From Desulfobacteraceae bacterium (GTDB lineage Bacteria; Desulfobacterota; Desulfobacteria; Desulfobacterales; UBA11574): 10,932 nt of DNA. This document shows, one piece after another, positions 1 to 8,200 of the stretch (its first letter is position 1; each line of letters opens with the position of its first letter). The notes below the pieces were generated by a model. It saw only the letters and a list, made by a program, of their open reading frames with translations, searched no databases and had not been told where the DNA came from. Location of the stretch: the NCBI GenBank assembly GCA_002868985.1, contig PKTV01000106.1:1-10932 (forward strand), given 5' to 3'. The translations under genes and the position numbers were made by a program.

Positions 1-1
1 G

Positions 2-880
2 TCGGGCACCTCCCCGGCCATGTTCGTTATGTTTTCCGCGCTTCTTGAAAAAGGGGACCAGGTCATCATCTCAGACCCCCATTACGCCTGTTATCCGAAT
101 TTTATCAAATTCGTCCAGGGTGAACCGGTACTTGTTCCTGTTTTCGAGGAAGACGGATTTCAATACAGGCCGGAAGCCATTGAAAAAAAGATCACCCGAA
201 AAACAAAGGGAATCTTTATCAACTCTCCGTCCAACCCCACCGGAAATCTGCTGTCCCGGGAACGTATGGCAGCCATTGCCGACCTGGCTTCAGACCCGGA
301 TTCACCCTACATCATATCAGATGAGATTTACCATGGCCTGGTGTATGAGGGAAAAGAACATTCGATACTGGAATTTACTCAAAAGGCCTTCGTTTTCAAT
401 GGCTTTTCGAAATTGTATGCCATGACGGGTTTGAGACTTGGATACATGATCGCACCAGAACATTTCATTCGACCCATCCAGAAGATTCAGCAAAATTTCT
501 TTATCTCTGCAAATGCCATGGTGCAGGTCGCGGGGATTGCGGCACTCAGGGAAGCAGAGAAAGATATTTTGGAAATGAAGCGAATTTACAACGAGCGCAG
601 AAAATACATGATCCAGCGCCTTAAAGCTATGGGACTCGGAATTACCGTAGAGCCGACAGGGGCGTTCTATGTATTTGCCAATGCAAAACACATCTCCGGT
701 GATTCTTATGGGCTCGCATTTGATATTCTTGAAAAGGCCCATGTGGGGGTAGCACCCGGCATTGATTTTGGCAAAAATGGGGAGGGTTATCTTCGATTTT
801 CATATGCAACCTCCATGGGAAATATTGCCGAGGCGATGGATCGACTGGAGAATTATCTAAAGATGAGACAGGACTTATGA
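2..880 (+). CDS. PLP-dependent aminotransferase, class I/II (3' part)
   Basis: This is a fold-type I aminotransferase that moves an amino group between an amino acid and a 2-oxo acid using pyridoxal phosphate in the cytoplasm. The reading frame is open from base 2, with residues SGTSPAMF before the first ATG at 20. That matches the internal PLP-phosphate region of the family, so the true start lies upstream and roughly the N-terminal quarter is missing. Visible motifs are NSPSNPTGN, SDEIYHGL (Asp and Tyr that contact PLP), FNGFSKLYAMTGLRLGY with the Schiff-base lysine at bases 410-412, and LRFSYA near the C-terminus with the arginine that usually binds the substrate carboxylate. The motif set resembles the aspartate aminotransferase (AspB-like) subgroup, but substrate cannot be read from the sequence. 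It is separated from engB by a long inverted repeat. The family assignment is firm; the substrate is not. Confidence 0.92.
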   Translation, partial: SGTSPAMFVMFSALLEKGDQVIISDPHYACYPNFIKFVQGEPVLVPVFEEDGFQYRPEAIEKKITRKTKGIFINSPSNPTGNLLSRERMAAIADLASDPDSPYIISDEIYHGLVYEGKEHSILEFTQKAFVFNGFSKLYAMTGLRLGYMIAPEHFIRPIQKIQQNFFISANAMVQVAGIAALREAEKDILEMKRIYNERRKYMIQRLKAMGLGITVEPTGAFYVFANAKHISGDSYGLAFDILEKAHVGVAPGIDFGKNGEGYLRFSYATSMGNIAEAMDRLENYLKMRQDL

Positions 881-928
881 TTAAAGGCTCAAGGCATATA
901 AAGCTGAACTTTGGAGCTTTCCTCGAAT

Positions 929-998
929 TGGAATAATGGAATGTTGGAATAATGGCTTCTTTTCAATAAACCCAATATTCCAACATTCCATTATTCCA
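929..998. repeat. GGAAT-rich long inverted repeat, copy 1
   Basis: A 23-base arm at 929-951 is exactly complementary to 976-998, and three more pairs (953-955 with 972-974) follow one mismatch, leaving a loop of about 16 bases. The arm is built from short GGAATAAT/GGAATGTT units. It fills most of the gap between the aminotransferase and engB. As RNA it would fold into a strong hairpin, so it may act as a transcription or mRNA-stability boundary, although no run of T follows. A related, decayed copy lies at 1697-1791. It looks like a dispersed genomic repeat family, which is an inference from these two copies. Confidence 0.8.
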
Positions 999-1090
999 GA
1001 TTTCCAAAGACAATAGGGTCCGCAAATCCATTAGGTATGATAACTCATGGCCATTTAAAAGATCGTTTTTGGACAAGAGTAAAATTCATC

Positions 1091-1672
1091 ATGATCATCA
1101 AATCAGCGGAATTCGTGAAAAGTGCCGTCAAGCCATCCCAGTACACTTCTGCGGCTTTACCGGAAATCGCTTTTACCGGGCGTTCCAATGTGGGCAAATC
1201 ATCGCTGATCAACACCCTCGTTAACCGCAAACATCTGGTTAAAACCAGTTCCACGCCCGGTCGTACCCAGTTGATTAATTTTTTTATTATAAACAAGACA
1301 ATTTCGTTTGTGGATCTGCCGGGATTCGGATACGCCAAGGTTCCTGCTTCTGTTAGAAAATCTTGGGGTCCCATGATTGAAACCTACCTTTCAACAAGAA
1401 AAACATTAAAAGGCGTTGTTCTTATCATGGATATTCGCCGCATCCCTGGGATGCAGGAACTCAATTTTATCGAATGGCTCCATTATTACAATATTCCCAG
1501 CATTCTAATTTTGACAAAAAGTGACAAACTGTCTAAAATAAAACAAAAGAACCAACACTTGGCCATCGCCAAAGCACTCAGTGTAAACGAAGAGGAACTG
1601 ATCCTGTTTTCCGCCAAATCACGCATGGGAAAAGGTGGTGTATGGAAAACCATTGAACGGTTGATCGGTTAG
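1091..1672 (+). CDS. engB: Ribosome biogenesis GTP-binding protein EngB/YsxC
   Basis: EngB (YsxC/YihA) is a TRAFAC-class GTPase needed for assembly of the large ribosomal subunit. With the start at 1091 the protein has 193 residues, the usual size. It shows G1 GRSNVGKS (residues 30-37), the PGRTQ switch I region, G3 DLPG, G4 TKSD and a G5-like SAK near the C-terminus. An in-frame ATG at 1037 would add 18 residues. I prefer 1091 because MIIKSAEFVKSAVKP is the normal N-terminus of this family. No strong Shine-Dalgarno precedes either start. The gene stands alone between two copies of a GGAAT-rich inverted repeat, so it is probably transcribed separately from era. Confidence 0.95.
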   Translation: MIIKSAEFVKSAVKPSQYTSAALPEIAFTGRSNVGKSSLINTLVNRKHLVKTSSTPGRTQLINFFIINKTISFVDLPGFGYAKVPASVRKSWGPMIETYLSTRKTLKGVVLIMDIRRIPGMQELNFIEWLHYYNIPSILILTKSDKLSKIKQKNQHLAIAKALSVNEEELILFSAKSRMGKGGVWKTIERLIG

Positions 1673-1682
1673 AACGTAGGGA

Positions 1683-1694
1683 CTGGGGCCCCAG
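1683..1694. repeat. 12-bp perfect palindrome after engB
   Basis: CTGGGGCCCCAG is a perfect palindrome 11 bases after the engB stop codon. It has no spacer, so the RNA hairpin would lose its central pairs to form a loop, and no T run follows. It may be the remains of a terminator or a chance GC palindrome. Confidence 0.4.
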
Positions 1695-1696
1695 AG

Positions 1697-1791
1697 GGAA
1701 TAATGGAGTTATGGAAAGATGGATTTTAAGGAATTTTTAACCATTTAAATTTAGTTGCTTCCGCCCCTATTTCCAACATTCCATTCTTCCA
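1697..1791. repeat. GGAAT-rich inverted repeat, copy 2 (degenerate)
   Basis: The right arm at 1771-1791 matches the right arm of copy 1 (978-998) at 20 of 21 bases. The left arm begins with GGAATAATGGA (1697-1707), identical to 930-940, and then diverges. The arms still pair imperfectly across a spacer of roughly 50 bases. It lies in the 273-bp gap between engB and era and is in the same orientation as copy 1. The rest of that gap (about 1792-1945) is AT-rich and shows no clear gene or strong promoter. Confidence 0.65.
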
Positions 1792-1945
1792 TGCCGTATG
1801 CATAAACAGGTTACCATAAAAAACATTTGGTAACATTAAGTTGTAAAATTTCCGGGACATTTAATTATAATAACATATTCTATCTTGATAAATTTCTTTC
1901 GGCCAACCGCTTAAAAGACATTTTACGAGAGATTTCAGGTATAAC

Positions 1946-2854
1946 ATGTCAAACATGCAGGACAAATTAAAAATTTTTAGATCCGGGTTCGTCGCCATTG
2001 TCGGTTCGCCGAATGCGGGGAAATCAACGCTTTTAAACCAGATGATGGGCCAAAAGATCTCTATTACATCTAAAAAACCACAAACCACACGGAACCGGAT
2101 ACTGGGCGTGGTTCATCGTCCTGCTTCTCAGTTTATTTTCATCGATACGCCGGGGATTCATAAAGCGAAACGCCCTTTAAATATTCGAATTGTGGACGCA
2201 GCCATTTCAGCACTGGGAAATGTCGATATCGTCCTTATTATAATGGACGCGGCATCTCCGGATCCCGAATCCGAAGCATTTATTGTAAAGAAACTTGAAA
2301 AAATAAAGCAACCGGTGATTCTTGTTCTGAACAAAATAGACCTTGTTAAAAAACCCGACCTTCTTGCCATCATGGACAAATGGACAAAGGAATATCCATT
2401 TGAGGCCATCATACCGGTTTCCGCTATATTGGGAAGCCAAATCGATGAACTCGTTGCAGCCATGGAACCCCTGTTGCCGGAAGGACCTCCTTATTATCCT
2501 GAAAATACCATCACCGATATGCCGGAACGCTTTATCGCCGCTGAAATGATCCGTGAAAAGGTTTTTCGTCTCACCGGCCAGGAAATACCCTACTCCACGG
2601 CGGTCACCATAACTTCATTTTCCGAAGAAAAAAATGGCGCCCTTGTAAAAATCAACGCCACCATTCATGTCGAACGTGGTTCGCAAAAAGGTATGATCAT
2701 AGGAAAAGACGGAAGCAAACTAAAAATGATCGGCACGGAAGCTCGAAAAGAAATCGAACGGATGGTAGGTGCCAAGGTCTATCTAAAGCTTTTTGTACGG
2801 GTACATAAAAACTGGAGCAAAGACACAAAAGCCCTTCGAAAATTTGGTTACTGA
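1946..2854 (+). CDS. era: GTPase Era
   Basis: Era is an essential GTPase that binds the 3' end of 16S rRNA through a KH domain and acts in maturation of the small ribosomal subunit. The 302-residue length is typical. The GTPase domain shows G1 GSPNAGKS (residues 20-27), the KPQTTR switch I region (44-49), G3 DTPG (67-70) followed by IHKAKRPLN, G4 NKID (129-132) and a G5-like VSA. The C-terminal KH domain carries GMIIGKDG (about 249-256), and the protein ends with the familiar KALRKFGY. A second in-frame ATG lies at 1955. I keep 1946 since both give a normal Era. The stop codon overlaps the start of the next gene, which suggests translational coupling. Confidence 0.96.
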   Translation: MSNMQDKLKIFRSGFVAIVGSPNAGKSTLLNQMMGQKISITSKKPQTTRNRILGVVHRPASQFIFIDTPGIHKAKRPLNIRIVDAAISALGNVDIVLIIMDAASPDPESEAFIVKKLEKIKQPVILVLNKIDLVKKPDLLAIMDKWTKEYPFEAIIPVSAILGSQIDELVAAMEPLLPEGPPYYPENTITDMPERFIAAEMIREKVFRLTGQEIPYSTAVTITSFSEEKNGALVKINATIHVERGSQKGMIIGKDGSKLKMIGTEARKEIERMVGAKVYLKLFVRVHKNWSKDTKALRKFGY

Positions 2855-3702
2855 TGATTTTGTCCTATCACCCCTGTTTTGAAGCTGATAAAAATCGACT
2901 CTGTGCCGGGAGAGAGCCCGGAACTGACGATCTTGCGGCAATGCTGGCAGCCGATGCCATCATCCTGCCCCAGGGATGCTATGAATCTCTCTACACAATG
3001 GCGCGCAGTAATTGTAAACATGTCTTTCCTAATTTTGATGCCAAATTCAAGTACAAAGGAAAGATCGGTCAGATACAGCTTTTTCAAAAAATAAACGTGG
3101 CCCACCCCAAAACCGAAACTCATCTGAATATGGATGCGTTTTCCATGCATTATGGAGATTCTCCGGAAAAATCGATCTTCAATTTTCCGTTTGTATTCAA
3201 ATTTGACTGGGGCGGGGATGGGGATCACGTCTATCTGATACAATCGGCTGAAAATTTTTCTAAGGTGCTACAAACCGCCAGAAAATATGAAAATAGCGGA
3301 CAAAAGGGATTTATCATTCAAGAATATATACCTGCAAACAACCGGTCGCTCAGGGTTGTTGTCATTGGCCGGACAATTGTCTCCTACTGGCGTATCCAGC
3401 GCGATACCGATCATTTTTTGTCAAATGTCGCAAAAGGGGCGATGATTGATTACGACACCGACCCGGACCTGCAAAAAACAGCCATCAAATCTGTGAAAGA
3501 TTTTTGCAGTCAAACCAGGATTAATCTTGCCGGTTTTGACATTCTTTTTTCATTCCAGTCAAAAGTTAAGACGCCGCTTTTTCTGGAAATAAACTATTTT
3601 TTTGGAAGGCAGGGGCTCGGCGGATCTGAAGGTTTTTATGACATATTAACAAAAGAAATCATGAAATGGATTGAAAGTCTCGGCTTGTCGCTTCAACAAT
3701 AA
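2854..3702 (+). CDS. RimK-like ATP-grasp protein
   Basis: This 282-residue protein has the ATP-grasp layout of the RimK / glutathione-synthase-like group, enzymes that usually join a carboxylate to an amine through an acyl-phosphate. The candidate ATP-binding lysine and glycine-rich loop is FKFDWGGDGD (115-124). QEYIPANNRSLRVVVIG (156-172) is the hinge and arginine strand, and LSNVAKGA (189-196) and AGFDILF (226-232) follow. LFLEINYFFG (242-251) supplies the metal-binding Glu and Asn. The N-terminal ~110 residues would form the pre-ATP domain. The start ATG shares its A with the era stop codon (TGATG), and the HNH gene follows closely, so the three are probably co-transcribed. The substrate is unknown. 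The usual acidic P-x-x-G loop is altered to FDWGGDGD, so the exact subfamily is uncertain. Confidence 0.8.
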   Translation: MILSYHPCFEADKNRLCAGREPGTDDLAAMLAADAIILPQGCYESLYTMARSNCKHVFPNFDAKFKYKGKIGQIQLFQKINVAHPKTETHLNMDAFSMHYGDSPEKSIFNFPFVFKFDWGGDGDHVYLIQSAENFSKVLQTARKYENSGQKGFIIQEYIPANNRSLRVVVIGRTIVSYWRIQRDTDHFLSNVAKGAMIDYDTDPDLQKTAIKSVKDFCSQTRINLAGFDILFSFQSKVKTPLFLEINYFFGRQGLGGSEGFYDILTKEIMKWIESLGLSLQQ

Positions 3703-3712
3703 CATACGAAAA

Positions 3713-4015
3713 ATGGAACCTTTTGCCTACAATCTGACAGAAGAGGAAATGAACAGGGAACGGCGCAAGGCCAGAGAACTCAGAGGCTCTCAGTGGTGGA
3801 AGCGCCGCTGCGCCAAGGGCACCTGCCACTACTGCGGACACCCTACAGCTCCCAAAGAACTGACCATGGACCATATCGTGCCCATATCCCGCGGCGGCCG
3901 AAGCACAAAAGGCAATGTCGTTGCCGCTTGTAAGGAATGCAACAACGCCAAAAAACATTTTCTTCCAATGGAATGGGAACAGTACTTAAAAGATATCAAA
4001 AAAGAAACTAACTAG
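3713..4015 (+). CDS. Small HNH endonuclease-like protein
   Basis: This is a 100-residue protein with a compact HNH nuclease domain. CHYC (38-41) and CKEC (73-76) form the likely structural zinc site. MDHIVPISRGG (52-62) holds the catalytic DH pair, and N68 and N77 sit at the usual downstream positions. The N-terminal 35 residues are highly charged (ERRKARELR) with a WW pair. The frame extends upstream to a TTG at 3671 inside the previous gene. I chose ATG 3713 because it gives a 10-base gap from that gene rather than a 32-base overlap. Its TAG stop codon is the first three bases of a flanking inverted-repeat element, so the C-terminus may have been set by that insertion. Proteins of this kind are often annotated as HNH endonucleases without a known role. 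A DNA-nicking activity is only family inference. Confidence 0.85.
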   Translation: MEPFAYNLTEEEMNRERRKARELRGSQWWKRRCAKGTCHYCGHPTAPKELTMDHIVPISRGGRSTKGNVVAACKECNNAKKHFLPMEWEQYLKDIKKETN

Positions 4016-4187
4016 AACCTCAAAAACAAGATTAGGGTTTAACAAAAAGCAAGTTGAGCTTTGCGAAATCCCGAGAATCGGGGGCGTAAAACAGTGAAAA
4101 AGCGGAGCTTACACGAAGTATGTGAACATTTCGAACCGTTTCGCAACGCTGCCAAGGGCACTTAGATTGTTTTTGAGATAGGTTCTA
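4013..4187. repeat. MITE-like element bounded by inverted repeats
   Basis: The left end TAGAACCTCAAAAACAA (4013-4029) is complementary to the right end (4167-4187), apart from four extra bases (GATA) in the right arm. Inside are a CCCGA-GAA-TCGGG hairpin (4070-4082) and a second pair of arms, TTGCGAAA (4061-4068) with TTTCGCAA (4139-4146), so the element is strongly foldable. No ORF fits in it. If the terminal TA on each side is a target duplication, the repeat proper is GAACC...GGTTC, the pattern left by IS630/Tc1-mariner-type transposases. That mechanism is an inference. It might instead be a structured intergenic repeat or a terminator region for the era cluster. Confidence 0.65.
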
Positions 4188-4313
4188 TGTAAAATAGCCT
4201 CTTTTCTCTACCCCTTAGATGGAACAGTAAACCCTCAAATTTATCAAATGCTCTCCATTTAAACTCTCTCAGATAAATAAAATTCATTAAATGTATTTCT
4301 CTTAAAAAATTCC

Positions 4314-4342
4314 TTGATTTTTACGAATGTGCATAATATATT
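4314..4342 (+). promoter_or_regulatory. Possible sigma-70-type promoter
   Basis: TTGATT (4314-4319) and TATATT (4337-4342) are separated by 17 bases and fit the -35/-10 consensus at four and five of six positions. Transcription would begin near 4350 and leave a leader of roughly 235 bases before the cytochrome start. In AT-rich DNA such matches arise by chance, so support is weak. Confidence 0.3.
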
Positions 4343-4363
4343 GAAATCGTTGCGAAAGTTATA

Positions 4364-4392
4364 ACACATTGTGGCATTACACATTGTGGCAT
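4364..4392. promoter_or_regulatory. Tandem 15-bp repeat with CACATTGTG dyads (possible operator)
   Basis: ACACATTGTGGCATT (4364-4378) is repeated immediately at 4379-4392 with one change at the end. Each unit contains the dyad CACA-T-TGTG. The junction also reads TGTG-N6-CACA, a half-site arrangement reminiscent of CRP/FNR-family sites but with shorter spacing than their consensus. It lies just downstream of the candidate promoter, as expected for a repressor site. No regulator can be named. Confidence 0.45.
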
Positions 4393-4585
4393 CAAATCAA
4401 CGAACCCAATCCCTATCCAAATTTTAGGATGGAATTATTAGAATAGGCCGGTAAATGACGGACTTAAACAGCATGCAAAAAATTGATTCCATTTTCCTTG
4501 CCGTACTACCGCTTACCATTGTTGATCAAGAGCCGTTTTTCACAATATTTACTGATGATACATAAGTTCATCGGAGGAGATACGC

Positions 4586-4978
4586 ATGAAGTATCGGTAT
4601 GTTATTTTCAGTCTGATTTTTTCTGTCGTTCTGGCAACATCAATGGCTTGGGCCCAGGATAAAAAAGTCGAGGAAGGTGTCATGAACATTAAAAGCAAGG
4701 CATTCGGTAAACACCATGAACATTCCGTGAGGTTTGACCACTATTTGCATGAAGTTATTCTTCGATGCAGGATGTGCCACCATGATTTCAATGTCTTCAA
4801 CAACAGAAATGAGGGCAAAGGGAGCAAGTGCTCCACATGCCATAAAAAAAAGCTGACAAAGGAAATCCCGATTCCTCTGCTGACGGCATTTCACAAAAAG
4901 TGTATCGGGTGTCATGAAAATTATATCAAATGGGATCGTAAAAGCGGTCCCATAATGTGCGGGTTTTGTCATAAATAA
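4586..4978 (+). CDS. Periplasmic tetraheme cytochrome c3-family protein
   Basis: This 130-residue secreted electron carrier starts with a Sec signal peptide: KYR, a hydrophobic run at residues 5-20, and an AWA site with likely cleavage after Ala23. The mature protein of about 107 residues has four CxxCH heme sites at 61-65, 82-86, 106-110 and 125-129. His52, His55, His66 and His103 are candidates for the second axial ligands, so bis-His hemes as in class III cytochromes are likely. All four sites are plain CxxCH, without the CxxxxCH variants of classical type I c3. A strong GGAGGAGA (4573-4580) sits six bases before the ATG. The layout resembles one c3 module of the HmcA protein encoded at 10038. 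Its position upstream of fdhA suggests it accepts electrons from periplasmic formate dehydrogenase, but it could serve another partner. Confidence 0.92.
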   Translation: MKYRYVIFSLIFSVVLATSMAWAQDKKVEEGVMNIKSKAFGKHHEHSVRFDHYLHEVILRCRMCHHDFNVFNNRNEGKGSKCSTCHKKKLTKEIPIPLLTAFHKKCIGCHENYIKWDRKSGPIMCGFCHK

Positions 4979-5109
4979 CCCGAAAAACCGGAAGAGTTGG
5001 GACCTTAACCTTTCAGAATTAATTAACTATTTGTAATTAGATAAAAAGTAACTTTTTTTAGGTAAAAACCAAAGCTTTTTAGATCAGCCCGAATTTTCAG
5101 ACGGCACAC

Positions 5110-5122
5110 GGTCAAATTGACC
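5110..5122. promoter_or_regulatory. Inverted repeat GGTCA-AAT-TGACC upstream of fdhA
   Basis: A 5-bp dyad with a 3-base centre lies about 92 bases before the fdhA ATG, within the 236-bp gap after the cytochrome gene. Its size suits a dimeric regulator. No regulator can be assigned from the sequence, and no convincing -35/-10 pair was found nearby. Confidence 0.35.
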
Positions 5123-5214
5123 CTACCACCAAACCAGCGATATTCTTCCTGGATTGGAGGTATTAAACAGCCGTCCGATGGCGGGACAAACGTTTTATTA
5201 AGAAAGGAGGAAAT

Positions 5215-8200
5215 ATGGCACTAACACGACGGGAGTTTCTCAAGTGGTCGGGCACTGCGGGCGCCGCTGCAGCCGCCATGTGCCTGGGCTTTGATTTAAG
5301 GCCGGTAAGTTCTTACGCCGCCGGCTTGAAGATCCTCAAAGCCAAGGAGACCACCACTATCTGTCCATACTGTGCAGTGGGATGTGGCCTTATCGTCCAC
5401 ACCAAAAAAAGCGGCAAGCTTCTCAACGCCGAAGGCGACCCTGACCATCCCATCAATGAAGGGGCCTTGTGTGCCAAAGGAGCCGCTCTCTATCAGATGA
5501 CAGTCAACAAGTCCCGTATTAAGACCCCCCTTTACCGTGCACCTGAAAGCGACGAGTGGGAGGAGATCGAATGGGAAGAGGCCATTGAAAAGATTGCGGA
5601 AAAAATCAAAGAAACCCGCGACGCAACGTTTACGGAAAAAAATGCCAAGGGCCAGGTGGTCAATCGGACCACAGGCATCGCTCACGTCGGTTCTGCGGCT
5701 CTGGACAACGAGGAGTGCTGGCTGCTTCAAGGCATCATGCGGGCACTGGGTCTGGTTTACATTGAACATCAGGCCCGTATCTGACACAGCGCGACTGTTG
5801 CGGCTCTGGCAGAGTCGTTCGGACGCGGTGCAATGACCAATCACTGGATAGACATCCGTAACTCCGACTGCATCCTGATTATGGGATCCAATGCAGCGGA
5901 AAACCATCCCATCTCCATGAAGTGGGTCGGCAAAGCCATGGACAAGGGCGCCACCCTCATCAGCGTTGATCCCCGGTTCACCCGCACCTCTTCAAAGGCC
6001 GACATATACGCAGCCTTGCGGTCGGGTACGGACATCGCCTTTTTGGGCGGCATGATGAACTATATCCTTTCCAATAACAAATTTCACAAGGAATATGCGG
6101 CAAACTACACCAATGCCAGTTTTATCGTCGGTTCCAAATTCGATTTTAAAGACGGACTTTTTACCGGGTATGATCCCAAGAAAAAGAAATACGACAAATC
6201 GCAATGGGCATTTGAAAAAGATGGAAACGGCGTGCCAAAGCGTGATTTGACCCTCAAAGATCCAAGGTGCGTCTTTCAGCTCATGAAAAAGCATTATTCC
6301 CGTTATACGCCAAAAAACGTATCTTCCATCACCGGAACGTCGGAAGCGGATCTTAAGAAAGTTTATGAAACTTACGCAAAAACCGGCGCCGTGGACAAAA
6401 CCGGCACCATCATGTACGCCATGGGCTGGACCCAGCATACGGTTGGCGTGCAGAACATTCGCATGATGGCCATGATTCAGCTCATGCTCGGCAACATGGG
6501 ACGGCCCGGCGGCGGCGTCAATGCCCTCCGCGGGGAATCCAATGTGCAGGGTTCCACGGATCATTGCCTGTTGTTTCACATCTGGCCGGGATATCTGGGT
6601 ACCCCCAAAGCGTCTTTGGTGACACTGGCCGATTATAACGCCAAGAATACGCCGAAAACAAACGATCCCCTTTCCGCTAACTGGTGGCAGAACAAGCCCA
6701 AGTACATGGCCAGCTTCCTGAAATCCATGTTCGGGGAAGCCGCCACCAAGGAAAACGATTTCGGTTATTCCTGGATGCCCAAACTCGACGATGGAAAGAC
6801 CTATTCGTGGCTGGATATCTTTGATGAAATGTACAAAGGAAACTTCAAAGGATTCTTTGCCTGGGGCCAGAATCCGGCTTGTTCCGGAGCCAATTCCAAC
6901 AAGACCCGTCAAGCCATGGCCAAACTGGACTGGATGGTTAACGTCAACCTTTTTCATAACGAAACCGCCTCATTCTGGAAGGGTCCGGGAATGAATCCCG
7001 ATGAAATCAAGACTGAGGTCTTTTTGCTGCCTTGCGCTACCAGTGTGGAAAAAGAAGGTTCGATTACCAACTCCGGTCGCTGGAGTCAATGGCGTTACCA
7101 GGGTCCCAAAAGATTACGCGGCGTTAAGACGGACGGCGATATTATGGTGGAATTATTCGAAAAGGTCCGTGAGCTGTATCAAGCCGACGGAACATTTCCC
7201 GAGCCCATCCAAAACTTTCGCTGGGACTTTGTAAAGGAAGGTAAATTTGACGCCCATGCTGTTGCCAAGCTGATCAACGGCTATTTTGAAAAAGATGCGA
7301 CCGTAAAGGGTAAATCCTTCAAAAAGGGAACCCTGGTACCGTCTTTTGCCTTTCTTTTGGACGACGGTTCCACCAGTTCCGGCAACTGGCTCTATTGCAA
7401 TTCTTACACGGAAAAAGGGAACATGGCTGCACGCCGTGAAAAGAAAGATCCCACCGGTATGGGTCTTTATCCGGAATGGTCATGGTGCTGGCCGGTCAAT
7501 CGACGCATTATTTACAATCGAGCGGCGGTGGATCTCAACGGCAAGCCCTGGTCACCCAACAAAAACATTCTGGAATACAAAGACGGTAAATGGATAGGAG
7601 ATGTTCCGGACGGCGGCTGGCCGCCCATGACAAATAAAGAAAAAACCAAGCGGCCGTTTATTATGAAGCCGGACGGCGTGGCGTCGGTCTTCGGACCGGG
7701 TCGAGCTGACGGGCCTTTCCCCGAGCACTACGAACCCTTGGAATGTCCGGTGCCCAAGAACCTGATGTCCAGCCAGCGCATAAATCCCGTTGCACCGATT
7801 TATGGTACGGAAGCGGATGCGCATTTCTCTTGCGATCCCCGCTTCCCCTTTGTGGGCACAACCTACCGTGTCACTGAGCACTGGCAGACCGGCCTTCTTA
7901 CCCGATGGCAGCCCTGGTTGCTGGAACTCCAGCCGCAGCTCTTCGTAGAGATGAGCAATGAACTGGGCAAGCTCAAAGGAATCAACAACGGGGACATGTG
8001 TAAAGTATCCTCGGCCCGCGGGGAAGTGGAAGCCGTGGCCATTGTTACCGGTCGATTTAAACCCTTTAAAGTACAAGGAACGACCGTTCATCAAATAGGT
8101 CTACCCTGGTGCTTCGGATGGGTGCAACCAAAGGACGGCGGAGATTCGGCCAACCTTTTGACGCCATCCACCGGTGATCCCAACACAAGAATCCCGGAGA

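Larger units (their letters stand above)
4188..4585. other. AT-rich intergenic region upstream of the tetraheme cytochrome
   Basis: This is about 400 bases with no convincing gene. It holds a possible promoter (4314-4342), a pair of tandem 15-bp repeats (4364-4392) and a 36-codon open frame at 4455-4565 that has no good ribosome binding site. The region most likely serves as the leader and control region of the cytochrome gene. Confidence 0.6.

Noticed and set aside
3671..3712. TTG start at 3671 for the HNH gene
   Set aside because: It would overlap the ATP-grasp gene by 32 bases and add residues with no resemblance to the domain. ATG 3713 is simpler.
4361..4392. Start of a CRISPR array
   Set aside because: Only two adjacent 15-bp copies are present, with no spacers and no further repeats.
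4455..4565. A 36-codon open frame (MTDLNSMQK...) ending 20 bases before the cytochrome start
   Set aside because: It has no clear ribosome binding site and no recognisable motif, and its length is expected by chance. A leader-peptide role cannot be excluded, but nothing in the sequence supports it.
5179..5202. A seven-codon frame (MAGQTFY) preceded by GGAGG just upstream of fdhA
   Set aside because: The GGAGG lies about 20 bases before its ATG, too far to serve it, and the real fdhA ribosome site overlaps its end.
5992..6957. A 321-codon open frame on the minus strand inside fdhA
   Set aside because: It is antisense to a strongly conserved enzyme, has no recognisable domain, and its length follows from the codon bias of fdhA.
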